DNA of 64,000 nt from Sphingomonas sp. PAMC 26621. Lineage in GTDB: Bacteria > Pseudomonadota > Alphaproteobacteria > Sphingomonadales > Sphingomonadaceae. The notes beneath the pieces were generated by a model. It saw only the letters and a list, made by a program, of their open reading frames with translations, was not told where the DNA came from and ran no database searches. Below, in pieces: positions 1-7,344 of this stretch; position 1 is the stretch's first letter, and each line of letters opens with the position of its first letter. The stretch lies in NCBI RefSeq assembly GCF_000251145.1, contig NZ_AIDW01000019.1:62001-126000 (forward strand). The letters run 5' to 3'. The translations under genes were made by a program, and so were the position numbers.

Positions 1-340
1 GTCGCTGATGCAGATGCCGCGCGCGACCGTCGCGATCCAGATGCTCCACGATGCCGGGCTACCGTACATCGTCGTGCTGACCGATCCGACCACGGGCGGC
101 GTCACCGCCAGCTATGCGATGCTCGGCGACGTGCAGATCGCCGAGCCGGGCGCACTGATCGGCTTCGCGGGCCAGCGCGTGATCGAGCAGACGATCCGCG
201 AGAAATTGCCCGACGGGTTCCAGCGCGCGGAATATCTGCTCGAGCACGGGATGATCGACATGGTGAAGCACCGCCGCGACCTGCGCACGACGCTGGCGAG
301 CCTGATCGATTATCTCTGCAGCAAGCGCGCGGCGGCGTGA
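1..340 (+). CDS. accD: AccD, acetyl-CoA carboxylase carboxyltransferase beta subunit (3' part only)
   Basis: The gene runs in from before the window; the frame is open from base 2 and only about 112 C-terminal residues are present. With AccA it forms the carboxyltransferase that moves the carboxyl group from carboxybiotin to acetyl-CoA, the first step of fatty acid synthesis in the cytoplasm. What is visible is the end of the crotonase-like fold: [15 protein letters not shown], then [21 protein letters not shown] and [13 protein letters not shown], which are classic AccD blocks. The zinc ribbon lies outside the window. folC follows on the same strand, the usual accD-folC order in alphaproteobacteria, with a palindromic repeat between them. 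Confidence 0.95.
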   Translation, partial: SLMQMPRATVAIQMLHDAGLPYIVVLTDPTTGGVTASYAMLGDVQIAEPGALIGFAGQRVIEQTIREKLPDGFQRAEYLLEHGMIDMVKHRRDLRTTLASLIDYLCSKRAAA

Positions 341-347
341 CGGATCT

Positions 348-467
348 CCCTCTCCCCTCCGGGGAGAGGGCAAGCGAGGCGAAGCGACGCGAGGGAGAGG
401 GGCAGTACGGTTGGGGTGGCGTGCTGGACCGCCCCTCTCCCCGACCCTCTCCCCGGAGGGGAGAGGG
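348..467. repeat. Palindromic intergenic element between accD and folC
   Basis: Two arms, 348-370 and 445-467, each read close to CCCTCTCC-CCGGAGGGGAGAGGG and are themselves palindromic. They are separated by about 75 bases. The right arm ends nine bases before the folC start codon, so it supplies the purine-rich stretch used as the folC ribosome binding site and could fold over it. The arms resemble, but are not identical to, those of the elements at 10063 and 19005. Confidence 0.7.
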
Positions 468-475
468 AGAAGAAG

Positions 476-1810
476 ATGGACCATGCGGTCTCAAAAGACG
501 TCGCCGTTCAGGCGCAGCTCGACCGGCTGTGGAAGCTGTCCCCCGGTGCCGACATCCTTGGCCTCGAGCGAATCACGCTCCTGCTCGACCGGCTCGGCAA
601 CCCGCAAGACCGATTGCCCCCGGTGTTCCATGTCGCGGGCACCAACGGCAAGGGATCGACCTGCGCGTTCCTGCGCGCCGCGCTCGAGGCGGCGGGATAC
701 ACCGTCCACGCCTATACCAGCCCGCATCTCGTCCGTTTCAACGAACGCATCCGCATCGCCGGGCGTCTTATCGACGACACCCTGCTCGCCGCGCTGCTCG
801 AGGAAGTGCTCGACGCGGGCGGCGACATCGGCGCGAGTTTCTTCGAGGTCACCACCGCCGCGGCGTTCCTCGCCTTTGCGCGCACCCCCGCGGATGCATG
901 CGTGATCGAGGTCGGGCTCGGCGGGCGGCTCGATGCGACCAACGTCATCGCGCACCCGCTCGTCACGGGAATCGCGCAGCTCGGGATCGATCACCAGAGC
1001 TTCCTCGGCGATACGGCCGAAGGGATCGCCGGCGAAAAGGCCGGGATCGCCAAGCCCGGCGTCGCGCTCGTCACGATGGCCTATGAACCCGACAGCGCCG
1101 CGCGCGTCGCCGCGGTGGCGATGCAGGCGGGCGCGCATGTCCTTCCGCTCGGCACGGCCTGGCACATGGAAACCGACGCCGCGATGCTCCGCTACGAGGA
1201 TGCTGGCGGGACAGTCGAAACCCCGCTGCCCGCAATGGCGGGACCGCATCAGCCGGGCAATCTCGCGCTCGCCATTGCGATCCTCCGCCACCAGACCGTG
1301 CTGACGATCCCGACCGACGCCTATGCCGCCGCCGCGCGCGACACACGCTGGCCCGCGCGGATGCAGCGCCTCCATCCGGGGCCGCTGGTCGACCTGCTTC
1401 CGCCCGGCAGCCAATTGTGGCTCGACGGCGGGCACAATCCCGCCGCCGCCGGCGCGATCGCGGCGACGCTGCGCGACATCTCCAACCCGGGCGTCGGGCG
1501 GAGCGAGGTCCATCTCGTGCTCGGGATGCTCGCCAACAAGGATCCCGCGGGACTGCTCGCGCCGTTCGCCGGTATTGCGACGACGGTGCATGCGGTGCCG
1601 ATCGGGCAGCACGAACACCACACCCCCGCCGCCCTCGCAGCGACCGCGCACGCCCTCGGGCTTGCGACCCATACCGCGCCAGACGTCGCCAGCGCGCTGC
1701 GCGATATCGCCGAAATCGCGGATCAGGCCGAGCCTCCCATCGTCCTCGTCCTCGGCTCCCTCTACCTTGCGGGCGAAGTGCTCCTGGCGAACGGCGAGTT
1801 GCCCGACTGA
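476..1810 (+). CDS. folC: FolC, bifunctional folylpolyglutamate synthase/dihydrofolate synthase
   Basis: 444 residues. It adds glutamate to dihydropteroate and then to folates, using ATP, in the cytoplasm. The Mur-ligase-like P loop is seen in FHVAGTNGKGST (about residues 45-56), followed by YTSPHLVRFNERIRI and, in the centre, EVGLGGRLDATN. The C-terminal domain carries LDGGHNPAAA and LVLGMLANKD. The start at 476 was chosen because it follows GGGAGAGGGAGAAG closely and gives a normal N terminus (MDHAVSKDVAVQAQLDRLW); an upstream in-frame ATG at 416 would translate the palindromic repeat. Length and motifs are normal. Confidence 0.95.
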   Translation: MDHAVSKDVAVQAQLDRLWKLSPGADILGLERITLLLDRLGNPQDRLPPVFHVAGTNGKGSTCAFLRAALEAAGYTVHAYTSPHLVRFNERIRIAGRLIDDTLLAALLEEVLDAGGDIGASFFEVTTAAAFLAFARTPADACVIEVGLGGRLDATNVIAHPLVTGIAQLGIDHQSFLGDTAEGIAGEKAGIAKPGVALVTMAYEPDSAARVAAVAMQAGAHVLPLGTAWHMETDAAMLRYEDAGGTVETPLPAMAGPHQPGNLALAIAILRHQTVLTIPTDAYAAAARDTRWPARMQRLHPGPLVDLLPPGSQLWLDGGHNPAAAGAIAATLRDISNPGVGRSEVHLVLGMLANKDPAGLLAPFAGIATTVHAVPIGQHEHHTPAALAATAHALGLATHTAPDVASALRDIAEIADQAEPPIVLVLGSLYLAGEVLLANGELPD

Positions 1811-1819
1811 CCGATATTA

Positions 1820-1836
1820 TTGCGATTGACTTGCAA
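1820..1836 (+). promoter_or_regulatory. Predicted Fur/Mur-type iron box
   Basis: The sequence TTGCGATTGACTTGCAA is a near-perfect inverted repeat (TTGCgA...TTGCAA) of the type used by alphaproteobacterial Fur/Mur proteins. It lies in the short gap after folC and 44 bases before the start codon of the next gene, where it could overlap a promoter. Seen directly: the palindrome. Inferred: the protein that binds it. Confidence 0.5.
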
Positions 1837-1879
1837 TAGCGACTGAAGGAGGATGCCCCCACCCCACGGAGCATCCCCC

Positions 1880-2323
1880 ATGACCGCATATCGCCCGTCT
1901 GCCGCCACCCTCCCGGCAGCCCTCCCGCACCTGCTGCCGGAGGATCCCAATGCACAATTGCTGCTCTTCGCCTTTCGCCGGATGGGCGCGCACGGGCTTG
2001 GCGATGCGCACGCAGCCCAAACGATGATCAAAGGTTTCGGCACTGACTTCCGGCGTCCGTTGACCCTGTTGCGCGCGATGATGGCGGATCTTGCAGGCAG
2101 CGCGACGTGCGCGATTGCGATTGCGCCGTGCTGCTGCCGCCGGATGACGCACGCAGAACACGCGGTGCTGACGATCCTCTCACGCGCGGAAACGTCGCCG
2201 GGCAGCGCACGGCTGTTGCTCGGCGACCTGATCGGGGTGCGGCAGCCGGACGGCGTGCTTGCGAGCATCACCGTGGTGGCGCAGGCGTTTGCCGACGCGG
2301 GACGTCCGATCATCGCCGAATGA
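1880..2323 (+). CDS. Conserved sphingomonad protein of unknown function (possibly DUF6628)
   Basis: 147 residues, no signal peptide or membrane segment. The sequence runs LLPEDPNAQLLLFAFRRMGAHGL, then a middle region with RPLTLLRAMMADLAG, a cysteine cluster (APCCCRRMTHAE) and a C-terminal LLLGDLIGVRQPDGVLAS. I recall related sphingomonad proteins grouped as DUF6628, but this is from memory and no function is known. The start at 1880 is preferred because GGAG at 1868-1871 lies 8 bases upstream; an in-frame ATG at 1853 directly abuts an AAGGAGG and has no spacer. A Fur-type palindrome upstream suggests iron control. The CCC motif could bind metal, which is an inference only. Confidence 0.75.
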   Translation: MTAYRPSAATLPAALPHLLPEDPNAQLLLFAFRRMGAHGLGDAHAAQTMIKGFGTDFRRPLTLLRAMMADLAGSATCAIAIAPCCCRRMTHAEHAVLTILSRAETSPGSARLLLGDLIGVRQPDGVLASITVVAQAFADAGRPIIAE

Positions 2324-2358
2324 TGCAGGCGGTGCGCTCCTGCGCCCTGCCTGTCGCC

Positions 2359-3675
2359 TCAGTCCGCCACGCCATTCTCGGTCGCGCCGATCGACGCGTC
2401 GATCAGCCCGGTCCGGCTCATCCACCAGAACAGAACCACTCCCGGAAACGCCACCACGGTCGTGAGCAGATAGAAGTTCACATAGCCCATCGAATCGATC
2501 AGCCCCCCCGCGGTCGTCCCGGTCACCGCGCGCCCGACGATGCTCGCCGCCGCTGAAATCAGCGCATATTGCGCGGCGGTGAAGCGCGCGTTCGTCAGCG
2601 CGGAGAAATAGGCGATCACGGTCACGCCGCCGATCCCGCTCGAGAAATTCTCGAACCCGATCGCGCTGCCCATGCCGAGGTTGGAATGCCCCGCCGCGGC
2701 CAGCGCAGCGAAACTGAGGTTGGAGAGCATCATCAGCACCAGCGACACCAGCACCGACCGCTTGAGACCGAGCCGCGTGTACAGGATGCCGCCAACGAAG
2801 ATCCCGACCATGAACGCGAGGAACCCGACCCAGACGTCGTAGAAGGCGATCTCGTCATTGGTGAAATGGAGCGAATCGAACAACAGCCGGAAGGTCAGGT
2901 TCGCCAGCGTGTCGCCGATCTTGTGGATCAGGATGAACAGCAGGACGAGCACCGCGCCGCGCCGCTGGAAGAACTGGAGGAACGGCCCGAGAATCGAACT
3001 GCCGAGGCTCGCCAGCCCGGCCCGGCGCTGTTCGGGCGCACGGCGACTGGCGGGTTCGCCACAGATCAGCCCGGCGAGCATCGCGGGCAAGGCGAACGCC
3101 GCGCACGCGAGATAGCCGTTCGCCCAGCCGAACCGCGCCGCGATGACGAGCGCGACCGCGCCAGCGCCGGCCGACCCGAGCCGCCAGCCATATTGCGACA
3201 TCCCAGAGCCAATGCCCAACTGGCGCGGCTCGAGCAGTTCGATCCGGTACGCATCGATCACGATGTCGAACGTCGCGCCCGCCGCACCGACCAGAATCGC
3301 CGCGATCGCGGTCGCGAAGATATCCGCCTTCGGGTCGACCAGCGCGAGATTGACGACCGCCGCGATCACCAGCAGCCCCGCCACGATCAACCACGACACG
3401 CGTTGGCCGAGCGCACCGATCAGCGGCAACCGCACGCCATCGACGATCCACGCCCACAGCCATTTGAGATTATAGACCAGGAACGCGAGGCTGAACGCGG
3501 TGACGGTCGACTTGGTAATGCCGTCCTGCGCGAGCCGCGTCGTGAGCGTCGCGCCGATCATCGCGAACGGGAAGCCCGAGGAAATCCCCAGTGCCAGCGC
3601 CGCCAGCGGGGCCTTTTCGAAATAGGGGCGGATGCCATCCGACCAGCTCGCGGCACGCCCGCTCACGCCATCCAT
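2359..3675 (-). CDS. AmpG-like muropeptide permease (MFS)
   Basis: 438 residues with about twelve hydrophobic segments of the major facilitator fold. AmpG proteins import GlcNAc-anhydro-MurNAc peptides across the inner membrane for cell-wall recycling. Typical AmpG features are the N-terminal LALGISSGFPFAMIGATLTTRL, the WAWIVDGVRLP loop, FDIVIDAYRIE at the end of the first half, and GFENFSSGIGGVTVIAYFSAL in the second half. Length fits bacterial AmpG without a large extra domain. It stands alone between divergent or convergent neighbours. A DUF1343 exo-muramidase-like gene at 30-31 kb would belong to the same recycling theme. Substrate is inferred from the family. Confidence 0.85.
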   Translation of the reverse strand: MDGVSGRAASWSDGIRPYFEKAPLAALALGISSGFPFAMIGATLTTRLAQDGITKSTVTAFSLAFLVYNLKWLWAWIVDGVRLPLIGALGQRVSWLIVAGLLVIAAVVNLALVDPKADIFATAIAAILVGAAGATFDIVIDAYRIELLEPRQLGIGSGMSQYGWRLGSAGAGAVALVIAARFGWANGYLACAAFALPAMLAGLICGEPASRRAPEQRRAGLASLGSSILGPFLQFFQRRGAVLVLLFILIHKIGDTLANLTFRLLFDSLHFTNDEIAFYDVWVGFLAFMVGIFVGGILYTRLGLKRSVLVSLVLMMLSNLSFAALAAAGHSNLGMGSAIGFENFSSGIGGVTVIAYFSALTNARFTAAQYALISAAASIVGRAVTGTTAGGLIDSMGYVNFYLLTTVVAFPGVVLFWWMSRTGLIDASIGATENGVAD

Positions 3676-3795
3676 TCGTCTCTTGCCCCCACCGCCACAC
3701 CCACTTCACCACAATCGCTTGCCAAGGCAAGCGACCCTAACGGCTAAACTGCGAAGCGAAAGGGCGCAGCGGGCCAGCGGGACCGATCGTCGCGC

Positions 3796-4227
3796 TCAGT
3801 CGACGTTCGTGAACAGGCTCAGCCCATTTGGCATCCGCCTGGGAATCTTGCCGTCGAGCACCGCCTCGAGTGCCGAGATCGCGGCCAGCAGGTCGCGTTG
3901 CGCATAGGGTTTGGCGAGGCAACCATTGGCCACCGCGCGACCACCCTGCGGGCATTGACCGGTGACGAACAGGACCGCGATCCCCTTCGCCTTCGCGGCC
4001 CGCGCAACGTCGACGCCATTACCGTCCGCCAGGCTGATATCGACCAGCACCAGATCGATCTCGAGCTCGTTGTCGATCACCGCGATCGCATCGGCGACGC
4101 GATCCACCGTCGCGACGATCTCATATTCCGCGTCGCGCAGGAAATGTTCGGTATCGAATGCGACCAACGGCTCGTCCTCAACGAGCAGAAGCTTGCAGAT
4201 TCGCCGCTTTTTCCGTCCGAACAACAT
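3796..4227 (-). CDS. Single-domain response regulator
   Basis: 143 residues, one receiver domain without an output domain. LLVEDEPLVAFD supplies the acidic pocket (E17, D18), D63 in LVLVDISLADG is the phosphoacceptor, T89 in VLFVTGQ and K106 in LAKPYA complete the site. A basic N-terminal stretch (FGRKKRR) is unusual. The start at 4227 was chosen because the eight residues before it (MTEGGGPN) are not typical of receivers. No kinase is adjacent, so it is probably served by a kinase elsewhere. FixJ/HWE-type single receivers are common in this group. Confidence 0.85.
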   Translation of the reverse strand: MLFGRKKRRICKLLLVEDEPLVAFDTEHFLRDAEYEIVATVDRVADAIAVIDNELEIDLVLVDISLADGNGVDVARAAKAKGIAVLFVTGQCPQGGRAVANGCLAKPYAQRDLLAAISALEAVLDGKIPRRMPNGLSLFTNVD

Positions 4228-4374
4228 GTTCGGCCCCCCACCTTCTGTCACGCGCCGAAACTGGCAATGTGCGTATCGCCCTCGTTACGCACCCGTAGCT
4301 TAACGCTCGGCTACAAGATCGGGCGCAAATCTTTTTGTTCAACACGTGCGCCCGATTTTCGGTATCAGGGCGCG

Positions 4375-5703
4375 GTGTCAAAATACCGTCCCCCCAAAAC
4401 CCCCGCACCCGGCGCCACCACCCCCCGCGCCCGCGCCGACGACGAACAACGGATCGCGAAACTGCTCGCGCGCGCAGGCATCGCCTCGCGCCGCGAAGTC
4501 GAACGCATGATCGCCGAGGGTCGCGTCGCGCGAAACGGCGTGGTGATCGATACGCCTGCGACGATCCTCGCCTCGCTCGACGGCGTGACGGTCGACGGCA
4601 ATCCGGTCGCCGCCCCCGCCGACGCGCGGCTGTTCCTGTACCACAAGCCGTCGGGTCTGCTCGTCACCGAGCGCGATCCCGCCGGGCGCCCGACGATCTA
4701 CGACCGTCTGCCGCAGGATCTGCCGCGCCTCGTCCCGGTCGGGCGGCTCGATCTCAATACCGAGGGGCTCTTGCTGCTCACCACCGACGGCGAATTGAAG
4801 CGCCAGCTCGAGCTTCCCGCGACCGGCGTCGAACGCGCCTATCGCGCGCGCGCTTATGGCCCGGTGACGCAGGAGCAGCTCGAGGAACTGATCCACGGGA
4901 TCGAGATCGAAGGCGTCCGTTACGGCTCGATCAACGCCAACCTCGAACGCCGCACCGGCGCGAACGTATGGATCGAGATGATCCTGACCGAGGGCAAGAA
5001 CCGCGAAGTCCGCCGCGTCCTCGAATTCCTCGGGTTGCGCGTGTCGCGGCTGATCCGCACGCGCTACGGTCCGTTCCTGCTCGGCGACCTTGCGCCGGGC
5101 GACATCGGCGAAGTGCGCGCGCATGACGTCGCCGCATTCCGCAAGGACCCCAAGCGAATCCTGCAACCCGAGCGGATCCGCGGCCCGCGCCCCGACCAGC
5201 GGCCGACCGCCGAACCCGAAGCCCCGGCCGCCGCACGCCCGGCGCGTACGCCACGCGCGCTGCCGAAGCCGCAACCGGTGCGGATCACCCGCGCGGTCGC
5301 GAACACTTCGGATCGCGCCGCCTTTGCCGAGCCGCGCCGCGAAGGCATCGTCGTCGCCAAGGCACCCAAGGTGAAGCGTTTCTATGACGCCAAGCCCAAG
5401 GCGGGATCGCCCGCCCCCGCTGCGGCCACCCGTGCTCCGGCGCGCACACCCGATGGCCGCCCGGCACGCGTGTTCAATCCCGAACTCGGTCGTAACGTCC
5501 GTGCCAAGACGCCGCGCGCCACCGGTGGAGCGGGCGCAGCGCCTGCCCGCCCGGGGGCGTCGCGCCCGAATGCGGTGCGACCGACGACCGCTCGGGCCGG
5601 AGCCGATGGTGCCACCGCCAGCCGCCCGACCGGGGCTCGCCCGACCGGCGACCGCCCGACTCCACGCCCTGCCAAGCCACGCACACCACGGACCCGTAAA
5701 TAA
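4375..5703 (+). CDS. rluB: Ribosomal large subunit pseudouridine synthase (RluB/RsuA family)
   Basis: 442 residues with a GTG start. It converts a uridine in 23S rRNA to pseudouridine. An S4 RNA-binding domain is at about residues 22-70 (RIAKLLARAGIASRREVERM), the catalytic domain follows, and D126 in GRLDLNTEGLLLLT is the catalytic aspartate. TEGKNREVRRVLEFLG is the second family signature. From about residue 265 to the end there is a long Pro/Ala/Arg-rich, low-complexity tail, common in sphingomonad members, which may bind RNA. GTG at 4375 gives SKYRPPKTPAP directly before the S4 domain; there is no ATG before residue 45. The stop overlaps the rsmD start (TAATG). Confidence 0.9.
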   Translation: MSKYRPPKTPAPGATTPRARADDEQRIAKLLARAGIASRREVERMIAEGRVARNGVVIDTPATILASLDGVTVDGNPVAAPADARLFLYHKPSGLLVTERDPAGRPTIYDRLPQDLPRLVPVGRLDLNTEGLLLLTTDGELKRQLELPATGVERAYRARAYGPVTQEQLEELIHGIEIEGVRYGSINANLERRTGANVWIEMILTEGKNREVRRVLEFLGLRVSRLIRTRYGPFLLGDLAPGDIGEVRAHDVAAFRKDPKRILQPERIRGPRPDQRPTAEPEAPAAARPARTPRALPKPQPVRITRAVANTSDRAAFAEPRREGIVVAKAPKVKRFYDAKPKAGSPAPAAATRAPARTPDGRPARVFNPELGRNVRAKTPRATGGAGAAPARPGASRPNAVRPTTARAGADGATASRPTGARPTGDRPTPRPAKPRTPRTRK

Positions 5704-6239
5704 TGCGCATCATCGCCGGAGAATGGCGCGGCCGCCCGCTCGTCGCCCCAAAGGGAGACGCGACTCGTCCCACCGCAGACCGCGTCCGCGAGGCGTTGTT
5801 CTCGATGCTTTCGAGCCGCCTCGGCAGTTTCGAGGACCTCAGCGTGGCGGATCTGTTCGCTGGGTCGGGCGCGCTCGGGCTCGAGGCGCTGTCGCGTGGT
5901 GCTGCGTCGTGCATCTTCGTCGAGCAGGACAAGCCAGCGCTCGATGCGTTGCGCACCAATATCGCGAAGCTGTCCGCCAAGGCGGACGTCCGCGCGCAAT
6001 CGGTGATGGCGCTCGGCCATGCGGTCGCGCCGCTCGACCTGATCCTGATGGACCCGCCCTATGACAGCAATGCGGGCGCGGTCGCGCTCGACAAGCTCGC
6101 GCGGCTCGGCTGGGTCGGCGATGCGACGTGGATCAGCATCGAGACCGCCAAGCCCGACCGGGTCGAAGTCGCCGGATTCGTCGAGGACGTCACGCGCGTC
6201 CACGGCAAGGCCCGGCTGACGCTGTTGCGGCGGGGCTGA
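5703..6239 (+). CDS. rsmD: RsmD, 16S rRNA (guanine(966)-N2)-methyltransferase
   Basis: 178 residues. It methylates G966 of 16S rRNA using S-adenosylmethionine during small-subunit assembly. N-terminal MRIIAGEWRGRPL and RPTADRVREALFSML are RsmD hallmarks; DLFAGSGALGLEALSRGA is the SAM-binding loop; LILMDPPYDS contains the catalytic DPPY. The start codon overlaps the stop of the pseudouridine synthase by one base, so the two rRNA-modification genes are translationally coupled. Length and motifs are normal. Confidence 0.95.
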   Translation: MRIIAGEWRGRPLVAPKGDATRPTADRVREALFSMLSSRLGSFEDLSVADLFAGSGALGLEALSRGAASCIFVEQDKPALDALRTNIAKLSAKADVRAQSVMALGHAVAPLDLILMDPPYDSNAGAVALDKLARLGWVGDATWISIETAKPDRVEVAGFVEDVTRVHGKARLTLLRRG

Positions 6240-6258
6240 CTTGCGACCGGGCTGACGT

Positions 6259-6304
6259 GTCCGGGTCCGGCGCCGCGACGGCGCGGGCCCGGACCTTGCC
6301 TTTT
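6259..6304 (+). terminator. Rho-independent terminator after rsmD
   Basis: GTCCGGGTCCGGCGCC and GGCGCGGGCCCGGAC pair into a long GC-rich stem with a five-base loop, followed by TTGCCTTTT. It lies 20 bases after the rsmD stop codon. Confidence 0.8.
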
Positions 6305-6547
6305 ACGGATCACCCTCGATTAATTTGTTTCGAGCGACGTCGATCCGCGCGACCCGTGCCATGCCCGGTATCACGACGTGATCGGAAAGGGACGGCGTGC
6401 GGGGAGCGCTCGGCTGCCGGAATCGATCGAAAGATGGAGGCTGCGACCTACTGTTCTCGCAGCATTTTTTACACCTCGCCGGCAATATCGTCGCCGGGCG
6501 TTACACCCCGATCCTCGTTAACCATCCAAGTCGTTGAGAGTTCGAAA
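6305..6547. other. Non-coding upstream region of the PEP-CTERM gene
   Basis: About 240 bases (340 up to the start codon) are noticeably less GC-rich than the rest. I see no coding frame of interest, only short frames without ribosome binding sites. It probably holds activator binding sites for the sigma-54-like promoter that follows; no clear repeated operator was recognised. Confidence 0.5.
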
Positions 6548-6562
6548 TGGCATGAACTATGC
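6548..6562 (+). promoter_or_regulatory. Sigma-54 (RpoN)-type promoter candidate
   Basis: TGGCATGAACTATGC has the GG-N10-GC arrangement of the -24/-12 elements (GG 6549-6550, GC 6561-6562; consensus TGGCAC-N5-TTGC). Transcription would start near 6574, leaving an untranslated leader of about 75 bases before the PEP-CTERM gene. RpoN together with PrsK/PrsR is known to control PEP-CTERM genes in other proteobacteria. The match is good but based on one site. Confidence 0.45.
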
Positions 6563-6648
6563 GAGGTACACAGCACTCGGGTATTGAGGGCGTTACTAGT
6601 ACTTTAGAATGACTTTCCGTTCCGAGTCAATCAGGGAAAGGAAAAGCG

Positions 6649-7278
6649 ATGCGTATGAATAGGACTTTGGGAGTATTGGCGGCCAGTGCGGCGCTGTCAC
6701 TCGCAGCACCTGCTTTTGCAGCCACCAACTTCTTCACGAATTTCGACTCCATCAACTTCGGTTCCGGCCCGGGTTTCACCACGCGGGAGTCGTACGAGGG
6801 CTGGACCGCCGGCCGCAACGGCCTCGAGGTCCAGTATAACAACGTCGCCGGGGCAGCGTTTTCGGGGGCGAACCTGGTCGAGCTCGATACGTCCGCCAAC
6901 AGCTCTATGAGCCGCATGATCGATCCGGGCACGTACGTCCTGCGCTACTGGTATTCGAACCGGCCCGGCGTTCCGGCATCTTCGAACGGGATCAGCGTCC
7001 TGCTGAACGAGTCGCCGATCTTCACCACGCCCGGCGGCAACGGTGGCGCGTCGACCAACTGGGTGCTGCAGACCGTCAATTTCGCGGTCACCGCCCCGAC
7101 CACCCTCACCTTCTCGGCAATCGGCACCAGCGACTCGGTTGGCGGGTATCTCGACAGCATCTCGCTGTCGGCAGTGCCCGAACCCGCGAGCTGGGTGATG
7201 ATGATCCTCGGCTTCGGAATGCTCGGCGTCGCGCTGCGCCGCCAGCGTCAAGCCAAGCTCCGGGTTACCTACGCCTGA
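6649..7278 (+). CDS. PEP-CTERM sorting domain-containing secreted protein
   Basis: 209 residues. A signal peptide ends at about residue 24 (LSLAAPAFA/ATNFF). The middle 150 residues form a beta-rich, Gly/Ser/Asn-rich domain (YRV-less jelly-roll style, e.g. DPGTYVLRYWYSNRPG), with no recognised catalytic motif. The C-terminal signal is VPEPASWVMMILGFGMLGVA followed by RRQRQ, the form usual in sphingomonads: PEP motif, membrane helix, basic end. Exosortase is expected to process it for export or anchoring, often tied to exopolysaccharide. AAAGGA precedes ATG 6649; ATG 6655 is an alternative. It stands alone behind a sigma-54-like promoter. Confidence 0.9.
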   Translation: MRMNRTLGVLAASAALSLAAPAFAATNFFTNFDSINFGSGPGFTTRESYEGWTAGRNGLEVQYNNVAGAAFSGANLVELDTSANSSMSRMIDPGTYVLRYWYSNRPGVPASSNGISVLLNESPIFTTPGGNGGASTNWVLQTVNFAVTAPTTLTFSAIGTSDSVGGYLDSISLSAVPEPASWVMMILGFGMLGVALRRQRQAKLRVTYA

Positions 7279-7298
7279 CACCATAGGTCGGGGGGGAG

Positions 7299-7333
7299 AA
7301 AAGGCAGTCGGCGCATGCGTCGACGGCCTTTTT
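7299..7333. terminator. Bidirectional terminator
   Basis: AAAAGGC-GTCG-CGCA pairs with TGCG-CGAC-GGCCTTTTT, with two mismatches in the stem. The A-run and T-run on both sides serve the PEP-CTERM gene and the convergent DUF885 gene. Confidence 0.8.
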
Positions 7334-7344
7334 GCACGCAGGCG

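Noticed and set aside
337-1086. Frame overlapping the folC start
   Set aside because: It translates the palindromic element and then the wrong frame of folC.
2569-3747. Open frame opposite the AmpG-like permease
   Set aside because: Product is Arg/Glu/Gln-rich with no hydrophobic or structured pattern; antisense shadow.
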